Of a DNA stretch of 64,000 bases, positions 35,735 through 46,460 are shown one piece after another. Source of the DNA: Euonymus europaeus (lineage: Eukaryota; Streptophyta; Magnoliopsida; Celastrales; Celastraceae); the NCBI GenBank assembly GCA_963580455.1, contig OY756958.1, forward strand, positions 26,982,501-27,046,500. Reading direction: 5' to 3'. Position 1 is the first letter of the stretch. Each line of letters begins with the position of its first letter. Position numbers and translations under genes: made by a program. The notes under the pieces were generated by a model that saw only the letters and a list, made by a program, of their open reading frames with translations, was not told the DNA's origin and ran no database searches.

Positions 35735-37145
35735 ATGCCTCTCAAGATGATCGATGCGACTGTTTCCACCTTTGATGCTGTGTTTGAGAAATTCAGAGCG
35801 GAGGCGTCCAAAAACAAGGTCAACCTCATCCTCTTCTTGGCTGACAAAGACCCATCTACGAACCTTAGTTGGTGCCCAGGTATTTATTCTTTTGTTTTCC
35901 AAATTCAGATCACCCATCTTACAAATCTGGTTCTATATTGAATTTCCTCCGAAAATTACCTGAGATATTTGCTATTGTAAATCTTATAAGACATGTTTCA
36001 GTTGTTGTTTAGAACAATTTTCCGTTCCTTCTCTGCTATGGTATATTTTATAATTAGTTTTTGAAGGGTTTGCTTCAGTCTGTAAATTGATCCAAAGATC
36101 AAAGTTTTGGTAGATAGATGGCACCTGTAAAGTGAAAATAACAATGCTTTGATGTGTTGATATTTTCAGGATATATTTGGGGGTAGTGTTCAAAATTCTG
36201 TTCTCCTGAAGGCTGGATTTAGGTTGTGAAATTAGCATTTGAGATGCCTAGATTTCTGAATGGAACTAAACCCCGGTCAAAAGTAAAAAATAAATAAATT
36301 AATAAATTTTCCAAAAAAAAGGACAAAGATGAAATGGGATTGCAATACTACATTGAAATGCCTGCTAACTGCAGTCACCGTCAGTTTTGGGGAAGATTTT
36401 AAGGCAATGGAAAAATAGGTGTTAACCCATAAGAACAATTAGCCAACTGATTAATTAACTAGTGAAAATATTTTCAATAGCTTGTTGTTCTGCTTTATTT
36501 CTGAAGAGATGCCATAGACTATTTGTGTGAAAAAAGCTTGCTCCACAGGTTTTTGTTCGAGGCACAGATATGGCCTACATTTTTAAATTCGAATGCATTG
36601 TTTATTAATTGGTAGAATGGGAGAAACTTAATGGTTCAACTACTTATTTACGAGAAAGCTTAAACGTGTTACTGGTCGCTAATTGAATAAGGTTTGCTAT
36701 TTCTTTACATGTGCTTTGGAATGGTGTACCTAACATTCATATGGTTTTTAACTGTCCCTTGAACTGATATTTTCTTCTTGTATATAGTCTAGACTGTTGC
36801 AAGAATTGGTCATACATATTATGATATAAAGAGCGATTTTCTGTTAACTTCCAGCTTTGTAATTCACATTTTATTTTGTCTTTTTGGGTTATAGATTGTG
36901 TGAGGGCTGAGCCTGTTATATACAAGAAGCTTGAAACATCCACAGATGATGTGGCACTTCTCCGGGCTTATGTTGGAAACAGACCAACCTGGAGAAATCC
37001 ACAGCACCCTTGGAGATCAGACTCAAGGTTCAAGCTCACTGGAGTTCCGACACTCGTACGTTGGGAGAATGATGCAATCAAAGGTCGTCTTGAAGACCAT
37101 GAATCACACCTTGAAAGGAAAATCGACGCCCTCATCTCGAGCTAG
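35735..37145 (+). CDS. Clot-type thioredoxin-like protein (TXNDC17 family)
   Basis: Two exons, 35735-35879 and 36895-37145, encode 131 residues. The active-site motif is WCPDC in NLSWCPDCVRAEPVIYK, and the intron falls inside the motif between P and D. The C-terminal half (LRAYVGNRPTWRNPQHPWRS and LTGVPTLVRW, with the cis-proline of the thioredoxin fold) matches Clot proteins. Length agrees with the family (about 125-135 residues). These are small cytosolic thioredoxin-like proteins with two redox cysteines, presumed disulfide reductases. It sits intact between transposons, about 170 bp downstream of a MULE-like element. Confidence 0.93.
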
Positions 37146-38180
37146 GATAGAAGAAGTGAATGGAGGCTGCTTTTATATTGTATGAGTAGGGTTTCCCTAT
37201 GTGGACCGAAAGACAGGAGCAATTCGAGGGTTAATACATATTTTATTAACTAATATGACATAAATTATAGAGAAACCCTACTTTACAATGTTCTAATTAT
37301 ATCATGAAATTTCAAATTACTAAATTGTGTCCAAATGATAATCCCAGGGATTAGTTTCATGGAGGGTTTCATGGAGGGCTAACTTGCTTGTCATTGTTTT
37401 TAATTTTTCGTATCTCATTTGTTGGGGTTATGTATATTTAATTGTGTGGATTTTTTTTTTTTATAATAAGATTCAATTGTATTAATAAAAAAACGCATCA
37501 TTTAGTACAATGCTAGAGATTGAAAGAGGACATTCGGTCAACTAAATACAGATCATGGTCACTATCCAAGGCAATTTCTAAACACTAAGCATAGTTTAAT
37601 ATCTAATTCATAAGAAGTTATGGTGAATGGTTTACAATCAAATAACAGAGGTATAACTTCAATGAATTTGAAAGAAAGAGAGGGAATCGACAGATAAAAC
37701 TCTTCAAAGAGCGAATTACTGAACCACTGGCCAAAACAAGATTAAATACAAAGAAATGTCTTATCTCGGCATTACTAATCTTGAGTTTACAACAATGGCT
37801 GCTGCCTAGTACATTTTGTGTCAGTGATAAACTGCAGTGGGGAGACAATGCAGACCTTCAGAAAGTGTTGGCATAGCGCAGAGTTTTTTTATGACAGTAG
37901 CAGTCATCTTGAAGCTGCTTCCCTTTGGCCAACAGTTGGCCAGTGCCCTCGATTTCCCAAAGCCACTCAATAACAAAGTAATTGTATCAGGTCAGTCAAT
38001 TGAAAAGGGAAATCCAAGACAGTTATAGTTAGTTAACATAATCAATGTGTTTAAAAAGAAGCTTACTTCTTTGGCAGCTCTGAACAAACTGTATCAATAT
38101 AATTAGTTGAGAAGAGATCCACAGGACTCGCGGTTAAGCAACAAAGTGGAGCATTTACTATGGTGATAAGCCCTACTATG
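37146..38180. other. Convergent intergenic region
   Basis: This lies between the 3' ends of the Clot gene (+) and the APO gene (-) and presumably holds both 3'UTRs. I see no other gene or repeat. Confidence 0.45.
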
Positions 38181-40197
38181 TCAAGCTACTAGTTGTGCCT
38201 CATCACTTTCTGGAACTACAATGTCAAGCCTCATCATGGGCTTGTATTTCTCAGGGACTCGTGCACCGGCTTGCGTGCACAATTCAACCACAGCTGGAGC
38301 CTTACCATAAAATCGCTTCAGTTGGCTTCTCAATGGAGGTCCTTTTGGGTCTTTAACATGCCACACGTAATTTGGAGGAAAGACCTCATCCACGGTAGCA
38401 TCCTGCCAACCATGTTTCCCATCCCTCCATTGGTGCTTGAATGCACCACAAAGCTTCACGTTGTGACCCCAAGGTCCCACATGAATTTCTGGACAATATC
38501 CGCAAGCTTTGACAGTATATTTCTTCATTAAAGTAGTCACACCCTGTCTAACAATCTCATATGCATCAATTGTTTCCTGTGCAATCCTAGGTACATCTGC
38601 CAATGGAGCAGGTGGGAACCGCCTACAAGCTTCATACGTATCAAAATCAAGAATAGCGGATGAACCTCCTGACCGCCATGGCTTGGGTTCCTCCACAAGT
38701 CCACCTCTGTCAATCACTTTCTTTCCAATCATTCGAACAGGATGCGTTCTCCTTCGAGAGGGATATTCCGGTATCTCGACACCGGCTTGAATGCATAGCT
38801 CTACGCTAGCTGGAATCCTGTCATATTTGAATCGAGATTCATGAAAGATACGCTTCCCAAAAGGGTCGTAGAGATGATATGCCTCAATGGGAATAAGTAC
38901 ATCGTTAATTGAACCCTTCACCCAAGAGTGGAAGCTACGTCGATTCCTGCTGGTTTGGCCGAGGCAATCCTGAATCTGATGACCAGTGCGAGCCACATGA
39001 ACTTCTGAGCAATCACTGTAGGAGTAAAATTATAATGCTTAAAAATCCAGGAGAACCTTTCAAAGAATAAATTTCACTAGAACTCAAAATAAAGGAAATG
39101 AATCCAAGTAAATTACAACTTACCTACACCCATACACAGGAATAACATGCAAGAGCTGTGCAACGCCTTTAATCAAGATTTTCCAGGCATCTAGTACTTC
39201 ATATGCAACAGGAACCAAACCAGGAACAAGCAATCCATTCTTTGGAGGCTCAAGACTTTTTTCTATACCCATATGTGCACGCTTTTTTTCCGCTCTTCCA
39301 GTCTGTAGAATCTTCTTTATAGGAACTGGAAAGGGTTTCTTCTTTTTCTTTGGTAAAATGGGAGGAAGATCCACATTTTGGGGATTAGGCTCTTGTTTTT
39401 TGTCATAGAGATGTTCTCTAGGACTCTTACTAGCACAGAGGATGGTCCTTGAAGCTGGCAGCCGAGCATTCAAAAGCTGCTCGATCCCAGACTGCAAGTA
39501 GAATGAACTGAAGCCTGAGTCCTAAGAACGACTATTTGTTTACATTGATGTCAAAGATAAAACTCATAGCAGATTCACATGCACCAACTAGGAAGAATGA
39601 ACTACAAGTTATATTTCAAGCACCCTAGAAACTAATTTATATCCTCTCTTTATTGCCAACTTTTACCTTTTAGGTTGAAAAGAAACTAATTTCTTTTCAT
39701 TTCAATTCTAAGCTGATTGCCATAACCAAAGCATGTATAGACTATGAAAACAAAACTTTGAATTGCACAATCTACTTCTGTTCATATCCACAATATCTAC
39801 CCATTTATATAATGTAAAACAACCAAGCCACCAGATCAGAAACATTTGAATAAGGAAGCCCTTTGTTAGCTTAATCAAACACAAAGGCATACAACGGAAA
39901 CCCTTGATTTCGTGCCTACCGTGAAATTGTGCAATTCGTATGAGATCATTCTCGTCTCGCCAGAAGTAAAGAGTATTCGTAAAGTTACCAAATCGTGAGA
40001 TACTTGTGAATCACAAAGCTCTTAGGTTTTAACAGATTCCTGAACAAACGGCCCAAATGAAGACGAGGATAACATACCTGTCTCGTATTCTTCAAATGAT
40101 AAACCTTTAATCCTCTTGAGTGGACTACGACTGAAGTTCCGAAACTGAACGGAAATCCATGAGGCCCGTATAACGGAGGTGGCTTTGAGCTGAGCAT
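38181..40197 (-). CDS. APO1: APO-family plastid RNA-binding protein (APO1/APO2-like)
   Basis: The exons are 40197-40078, 39521-39124 and 39015-38181, giving 450 residues. Two APO repeats are visible. The first contains CSDCSEVHVARTGHQIQDC and the second CGYCPEIHVGPWGHNVKLC, the C-x2-C...H...C motifs thought to bind zinc. Conserved family blocks are DLPPILPKKKKKPFPVP, PPKNGLLVPGLVPVAYEVLD and WQDATVDEVFPPNYVWHV. APO1 promotes splicing of plastid introns and accumulation of photosystem I. This copy matches APO1/APO2 better than the mitochondrial-type APO3/APO4. The first 40 residues are Ser/basic and would serve as a transit peptide. An alternative acceptor for exon 2 at 39491 would remove 10 residues. 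Confidence 0.87.
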
Positions 40198-40685
40198 GGA
40201 TTACGGTTATATTTACAGAGTGTGTGGGAGGGGATGAAGAAGACGAAGGAATGGATTGGGGTTGAACCCGTTGGACTTTGGGAAATTTCTAAAAATGACT
40301 CACTTAAAAAAGTTAAATTGTAGAAATAATCTTGTGCCTAAAATAATCGTTGAAATTACCTCATTTAAATTTTTTGAGATCAAAATATCCTCTTTTTGAA
40401 GAATAAAATAAAATGAAACTCCATCGTTAACCTTTTTCGTTCTCGCTCTGTACTTCACTTCTCACTTCTCACTTCTTACTCTTCACTCCCCATTCCCCAC
40501 TTTTGATATCAATACATTGAAATATCTACAATCTACTTGTGTTTTTGTCCAGATTTTGTCCTCAAAGTAAAGATTTTATTGTTACAGATCTCTACAGACA
40601 TCAAAAATCAAGTGAGTTCATATTTTTCTATGAACGTAGGTCAAATATTTCGTAAAATTTGACTTTCAGTGTTCACAATATATTT
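40198..40685 (-). promoter_or_regulatory. Upstream region of the APO gene
   Basis: This stretch is AT-rich, with a TTCTCACTTC-type repeat near 40455-40490. A GGAAATTTCTAAAAATGACT block near 40279 looks like a MULE terminus, but I cannot find its partner. Confidence 0.35.
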
Positions 40686-41715
40686 AGTTGGTCAAGCATT
40701 TAATTTTTATGGTTGAGCATATTTTTACTTGGTTGAGCAAATCTGTTTTGTGGTTGGGCAAACTTTTATTTGATCGAGCAAATCTGTTTTGTGGTTTGGC
40801 AAACTTTTATTTGATCGAGCAAAGTTGTTTTGTGGTTGAGCACAAATTTATTTTTGGTCGAGCATATTTTTACTTGGTCGAGCAAAGTTGTTTTGTGGTT
40901 GAACAATTTTTTATTTGGTCGAGCAAAGTTGTTTTGTGGTTGAGCACATATTTATTTTTGGTTGAGCATAATTTTACTTGGTCAAGCAAAATTGTTTGTA
41001 GTTGATAAATTTTTTATTTGGTTGGGCAAAGTTATTTTGTGGTTGAGCAAAGTTGTTTTATTTGGTTGAGCAAAATTTTTTTTTAGTCTAGTTTATTAAT
41101 TTTGTATTGTCTTATTACTATGCGTGCAGGAATGGATTCTGAGATTGATTTTGTTTTATTATATGGTGGAGTGTGGGAAAATTGTCGAGACACACACAGG
41201 TTCAAGGGGGGAGAAGTCAGGGAGTAATTGTATCTAATATAATTACATATACAGAATTTATTCAACTCATATACCAATTGACTGGAGTAGATTCTAGTTC
41301 CTTTGATTTGGTTATGAAGTTTGTCTACAATACTCATTTCAAAATGGCACCGATGGAGCTTTGAAATGATCATGACTTACAGTTTTTTTTAGACAAAATG
41401 ATAATCCTCTAAGAGCTGATACTCCACTATGTGTAACAACCAAGCAGAGAGTAAATGATCAGTTTATTTCACAAGATGTGAGCTATGTTCCAAGAATCCA
41501 GGAAGATTTTGTTGTACCAAATGTTGGCTTTGCACTGTAAACAGAAAGTGTTATTTTAGACATGTTCAACCACAAAAAAAGAAGTTTGCTTAACTAAGTA
41601 AAAATATGCTAAACCACAAAAGGATTTGCTCAACCAAATAAACAGATTTGCTCAACCAATTACAAATATGCACAGCCTAGTAAAATTTTTGCTCAAACAC
41701 AAAAACAAGTTTGTT
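40686..41715. mobile_element. MULE relic: MuDR N-terminus between inverted short-repeat arrays
   Basis: The left arm (about 40686-41090) is a tandem array of roughly 21-23-bp units of the type TTGGTTGAGCAAAGTTGTTT. The right arm (about 41566-41715) carries the reverse complement of the same units (GATTTGCTCAACCAA). Between them lies a degenerate MuDR-type transposase N-terminus (41132-41540). This layout fits a deleted Mutator-like element whose ends are built of subterminal repeats. The exact termini and target duplication could not be fixed. Confidence 0.68.
41132..41540 (+). pseudogene. MuDR-type transposase, N-terminal PB1-like domain, broken
   Basis: Starting at the ATG at 41132 the pieces FVLLYGGVWENCRDTHRFKG, GVIVSNIITYTEFIQLIYQL and FDLVMKFVYNTHFKMAPMEL resemble the PB1-like N-terminal domain of plant MuDR transposases. 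The pieces lie in different frames: there is one shift near 41210, a TGA after MAPMEL near 41362, and another shift near 41400 before NPLRADTPLC. The MULE catalytic domain and SWIM zinc finger are absent. It is non-functional. Confidence 0.7.
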
Positions 41716-41788
41716 CGGGTATTGTAAGACTCAACAAAAACGGCAAATTTTTGTGCGTTTTACACATTTACTAGATGAATAAAGAAAA

Positions 41789-42801
41789 GGTATAAGTGCC
41801 AGAAAAGTCATTGTACTTTGAAAAAATGGTTGATTGAGCCCTTATACTATTTTTTGGGTTAAAGAAACCCTTTTATTATGGACTTTCGTAACCGTTAGCC
41901 ATTAGACCTTATTCTGTTATAAATTTCGTTAGTTGGCCGTTAAATGTGTGACTTGCAATTAATTTTTTTGAAATCTTTTATTTTAGCAAAACACATGGCA
42001 TAGCCCAATTAAATTAAGACATGTGTAACTTTTCATCTTCTTTTAAGTCCACCTTCTTCATCCATCTCTGCAACTATTGCTGCTTCAGTATTTCTTATAG
42101 AGTTTGACCAGTCAAGACTCTTCCTTCTCTTTTAAGAAGAATATGAGTAGTACTCCCTAATCTCTGCATAAACCTGCCAAGAACAGTTCCGTCCTCATTG
42201 GTCGAGCTTGTGTGCTCTTCAATTGGGATTTGGGCATCAGACCTTGAAACATTGATTGGTGCATCCTTTACAACTCAAAGCATTGTAGGCATTCCAGTAC
42301 TTGAAGCGAAATTTCTTCCAACCAAATACCCATCCTAGGAAGTACAAGGCTCGTCGAAGGAGTATTGCTGATCATCAATGGATATCCGACCCGCATCAAG
42401 CGAGAATCTCATATCCATGTCGCAAGACCTCCTCCCAAACTTGTAATCTACAATCTCTGATTGGATTTCTCTGTTTTGCAGCCCAATAGACATCTCTACA
42501 AGCAAGTGTGGTTTCCGGTGAATGACTATGGAAAGGGAGGAGAGAGAGGGGATTTTTTTCTCGTGAGTTTTTTTTCGTCCACAAAATTCCATGTTAAATT
42601 TATATCTAATTTATATTTTTAGCAAACCACATTTATGTTACAAATTATAATGTCACGTCAGAATTTTTAACAATAAATTGGTAAAAGGGCTAACGAAGGT
42701 CATTTCTATAAATTGAGGGGCTTGTTTAACTCAAAAATAAAATAAAAGGGCTTAATCGATCATTTTTCTAAAATACAGGGGCTTTTCTAGCCTTTATCCC
42801 C
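41789..42801. mobile_element. Pack-MULE-like element carrying an OCTOPUS-like gene fragment
   Basis: The left end GGTATAAGTGCCAGAAAAG and the right end (GGATAAAGGCTAGAAAAG in reverse complement) start imperfect TIRs of about 110 bp. Both TIRs share a TTGATTGAGCCCTT/TCGATTAAGCCCTT block. The flanks TAAAGAAAA (41780-41788) and TGAAGAAAA (42802-42810) agree at 8 of 9 bases, consistent with an old MULE target duplication. The cargo is a pseudogene fragment of a host gene (42040-42484) rather than transposase, which is the definition of a Pack-MULE. Confidence 0.75.
42040..42484 (-). pseudogene. OCTOPUS-like (DUF740/UPF0503) gene fragment
   Basis: Reading the minus strand from about 42484, QSEIVDYKFGRRSCDMDMRF, SLDAGRISIDDQQYSFDEP and, beyond a TAG (42337-42335), DGYLVGRNF match the conserved block of OCTOPUS-family proteins, where the stop replaces tryptophan. 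A TGA follows at 42277-42275. Later KRRKSLDWSNSIRNTEAAIV matches the next family block, but in another frame and after a TAA near 42132. At least three stops and one frameshift make it non-coding. OCTOPUS proteins are membrane-associated regulators of phloem development. The parental gene is not in this window. Confidence 0.8.
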
Positions 42802-42880
42802 TGAAGAAAACCCACAACTGGATAATGAGAAAAACCTATCCCTCTGTAGCTCTCTGTTTTTTCACTTTCGTGTCGAAATA

Positions 42881-45170
42881 ATGGCGTCGATGTTATCTCC
42901 AACTCCACCATTCTCATTTTCAGCAAACCCTAGTCCCCGTTTCATAGTCTCATCAAAACCCATTTTCCAATTCCTCAGATTAAAGACGAGATGCTCTATG
43001 GACACTAAATTCACGTCCATAGGTACTTTCAACAGCAGAAGCTGTGGCAGGCTCCTTGCTGTTGCCGAGGAGACACCGGTGGAGACACAGGATCCAGAAT
43101 CTGTGGCGGCCAGGAGGCTCTACATTGGAAACTTACCTCGAACTGTGAACAACGACGAACTCTCAAAGATTGTTGCAGAACACGGTGTTGTCGAAAAAAC
43201 TGAGGTATTTTACATGATTAATTATTAATTTTCTAGCTTTTTAGTTGGAGTTTTTTTTGAAAACTGCATTTGGTGGCTCATAGCGCGAATGAAAAATTGG
43301 TTAATTTAGGAGCGGAAGTGTTGATGCTCGTATTTGAATCTTTGAAAAGGTTATAGTTTTGTTGTATTTGTAAAATTAAAAGAAAACGAAGAGATTTTCA
43401 GGCCTATGTAGCAGAGGATTTAACATGTGAGATCGTGCGTTTCATGAGTCCAATGTACCTAGTGTTTGGAAGTTGTGCATTGTTATTTTACTTGTGGTGA
43501 TGCACAGCAAAAAATGAGAATTGTCATTAGAAGCCAAACTACCTGTGTAAATCATGAGCATTGGTTGTAATCTTGCCCACAAGAACCGTCAAGGTAGCAT
43601 CCTAAATTGTCATATTGGTCCTTTTCCTTGTTGTTCAGATACATCGTCCCCCACTGCACGTTATCTGTTTGTTAGCATAATATATGTAATTTGATGAATA
43701 GCTAAAATTAAACCCATTTCACAAATTCTTTAAAAATGCCATTCACCTTTACAGCGAATTCATGGCACATCAAAACCTTGATTTCATCACTTATAGGGCA
43801 ATTCAGTATGAAGTTTCTAGATGAGTATGGAAAGGGGGAATGATAGGTCAAAATTTCACCGATATATAACCCTGCCGTGCAGGCCTGCCTTTGAAATTTG
43901 GGGTAACCTTCTTTCAATTCTTTTGTATAGGTGATGTATGACAAGTATACTGGGAAGAGTCGCCGATTTGCATTTGTTACGATGAAAACCGTCGAGGATG
44001 CAAATGCAGCAATTGAGAAATTAAGTGGCACAGTAAGCTTTAATTATTTTTCTCGTTAGTAATATTATATTTCATAATATCAATGTTTTTTTGCAGCAAG
44101 TAGTCATCATGCCAGTACTATATGCTAGCCAATGCTAATTGGGTTGCATGGTTGTTTGGCAATTGATTGCAGCAAGTAATTAGTTTTCTTTTTTTGGCAG
44201 CAAATTGAAGGACGGGAGATCAAAGTAAACATCACAGAGAAACCTTTAACGAAACAAGATTTGTCTCGAAAACAGGAAGAGGAATCCCAGTTCATTGACA
44301 GCCCCCACAAAGTTTACGTGGGAAATCTTGCAAAGACAGTAACCACAGATTCTCTTATGAAGTTTTTTTCTGAGAAGGGAAAGGTTCTTAGCGCAAAAGT
44401 TCAGCGGATTCCAGGCACCTCAAAATCCAGTCGATTTGGTTTCATTACATTTTCTTCAGAGGAGGATGCAGAAGCTGCTATTTCGTCTTTTAACAATGCT
44501 GTAAGTTCTTTGTTGCTATTTTAAAATGGGGACTTTAATTTGTATATATGACTTGCTGCATGTTGTTCTGCTTACAGATATTCCATTGGCTATTCCTGAA
44601 ATTTGCATTGATTTTCTATGGCTTATATTTCTTTGTTGTGGGAGTTTGTGTTGGCCGGAGCCTCAATGAACTTATAAAAAAACACACACAGACGCTTGCA
44701 CATATACATAAAAGAAAAGTATATGATGGATTATGAAATTCATTTAATTTTTTCTTGAATTATTTAATTTCGCGTGATCTGACTTTTTCTTTAGTGTCAT
44801 GTGGTTATAACTATCAGTGGAAGAGTATCTGTTTTTATGGTGAGAAGAATCATCATCCAAATTCATTCACAGTAGTTGATTTGGCCCAACTTTTAATACT
44901 TGTATATATAGTTTTGAAAAATGATTGAATGGTTTGGTGCATTAGTCCATAAAACAGGATTCTGGGACGTGTGCAGCTTCACTTATCGGACAATTTTCAG
45001 TGATATTTTTAATATTGCGCGTTTATACGAATATCAGAGAAAGAATGTATGCTAAATCTTTTGTGATTCTTGTCGGAAATATTTAGGGAGCAAATGCTGA
45101 TTCTTTGATTCTTTCTTCTTGGCCTTTGCAGTTTTTGGAGGGGAAGCGTGTACGTGTGAACAAGGCGTAG
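42881..45170 (+). CDS. PSRP2: Plastid ribosome-associated RNA-binding protein PSRP2
   Basis: The exons are 42881-43204, 43931-44032, 44201-44500 and 45132-45170, giving 254 residues. A Ser/Pro-rich chloroplast transit peptide (about residues 1-60) is followed by two RRM domains. RRM1 (about 79-154) has RNP2 LYIGNL and RNP1 KSRRFAFVTM. RRM2 (about 179-254) has VYVGNL and SSRFGFITF. The order and length match PSRP2, a small-subunit-associated plastid protein related to the cp28/cp31 ribonucleoproteins. The last exon codes for only 12 residues (FLEGKRVRVNKA), the end of the second RRM, so it is easily missed. Confidence 0.92.
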
Positions 45171-46232
45171 TGTTGTTGATGCTTCAACACCAAAGTGTTT
45201 TTGGGAAGCAGTAAACTTGGTATCGAGCTTACGGTATTCTAGGTCTTAGAGTTCAGACAATGTGAAGATTACATCCAGTTTAATGCAAAAAAACTTGTTT
45301 CTGCATGTTTTAAGCTTTAATTTGCTTCACTGTGTCTCTTTCAAATCTGCATTCCCAGAGACCTATCCATCTTTGAATTCATTGTATACTCGCTTGAATT
45401 AGATGAACAGATAGGTTATTAGGCGACAAAGCTCAATCAGATGATGTTTAGAGTCCCTTTTGGTTTGTTTTTCGGTATTTTTATTTTTGAAAATGTTTTT
45501 TTTTCGTATTTTATTTTCAAGTGATTTCTGTTTTTTTTTTTTTTTTGTATTTTTTGTATTTTTTGGAAATGTAAACATAAAATACTTGCAAACAAACATA
45601 TCATACAAACCATTATCTTTCTAGAGAGAACTTTAATATAGAAGCCTGAATCATATATTTTGTTTTTATTTTTATGAATATTGTGTACCAAATAAAATGT
45701 GAACCCATTTTTATTATTTTGAAAATAAAATTCCAGTACATATTATTATTATCGCTCCTTAGAGAGTAAGTAATGCACCACTTTATTTTAGAAGAACATA
45801 TTTTCTCCTATTTTTTATAGTTTCGAAATCTATACGATTTCGATTTGGACATGATTATTATAAGAGTTGGTTTAATTACAGTCTATCTTCTTCCGATCAC
45901 ACTCCAAATCTAGAAAACTCAAATAAAATTTTTTACAGTCGATTTGGACATGATAATTATAAGAGTTGGATTAATTACAGTCTATCTTCTTCCGATCACA
46001 CTCCAAATCTAGAAAACTCAATTAAAAACCGTCCTGACTAGTTATATCAGTGATTAGAGCCACCTTGTACTCGTCGTTCATCATGGCGCTCATTCACTCA
46101 ATGAGAGAGAAACACAGCGCGATTGAGAAAAAGAGAGAGAATAGGCAAAAGTATGCTAGATATTTTTGGCAGGTGGAGTGTTTAAAAAATATTTTTTTTT
46201 GAGGTATGATCGAGAAAAGATGGACTGCAATT
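45171..46232. other. Intergenic region upstream of the eL6 gene
   Basis: This holds the PSRP2 3'UTR and AT-rich DNA with poly(T) runs near 45528-45546. The only structured feature is a 99-bp tandem duplication at 45841-46022. No frame is supported. Confidence 0.45.
45841..46022. repeat. Near-perfect 99-bp tandem duplication
   Basis: CGATTTGGACATGATTATTA starts at 45841 and its near-copy at 45940. Both run through CAGTCTATCTTCTTCCGATC to TAGAAAACTCAA with very few differences, indicating a recent local duplication. It lies about 210 bp upstream of the eL6 promoter elements. Confidence 0.88.
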
Positions 46233-46460
46233 AGCCCACCCCTAATTATAATTGCTAAAACAAAGCCCAGATTGGCCCAGTAATGTCCATTGGACCCTTC
46301 AAATTGGCCCGTACCCGAGCATCAAGTGTTCGACTGTTTTCAAAGGTTTTAGAAATTTAGGGTTTGTGGGCAACTATATATATACACTCAAACAATTAGG
46401 TTTTCGTTGGATCTCGCCATTTGCGCAGAGTACGATCGTGAGAGCAGCGGGGATTTGGCA
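46233..46460 (+). promoter_or_regulatory. Promoter and leader of the eL6 gene: site II motifs, telo-box and TATA box
   Basis: AGCCCA or GGCCCA motifs (site II type) occur at 46233-46238, 46264-46269 and 46274-46279, with a GGCCCG variant at 46306. An ATTTAGGGTTTG telo-box follows near 46355-46366, and CTATATATATACAC near 46373-46386 is a good TATA box. Site II plus telo-box is the known signature of plant ribosomal protein genes and fits high expression in dividing cells. Confidence 0.75.

Noticed and set aside
40688..41005. 105-codon open frame on the plus strand with repeated WLSKSVLWL and VEQSCFVVE units
   Set aside because: It is a translation of the short tandem repeat array of a MULE relic. 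The periodic peptide simply mirrors the DNA repeat and has no family resemblance.
40686..41090. Possible CRISPR-like array
   Set aside because: Units are degenerate, directly abutting and lack unique spacers of constant size. The context is a plant nuclear transposon.
44548..44736. Plus-strand hydrophobic 62-codon frame
   Set aside because: It lies in PSRP2 intron 3. The real last exon (45132-45170) completes the second RRM.
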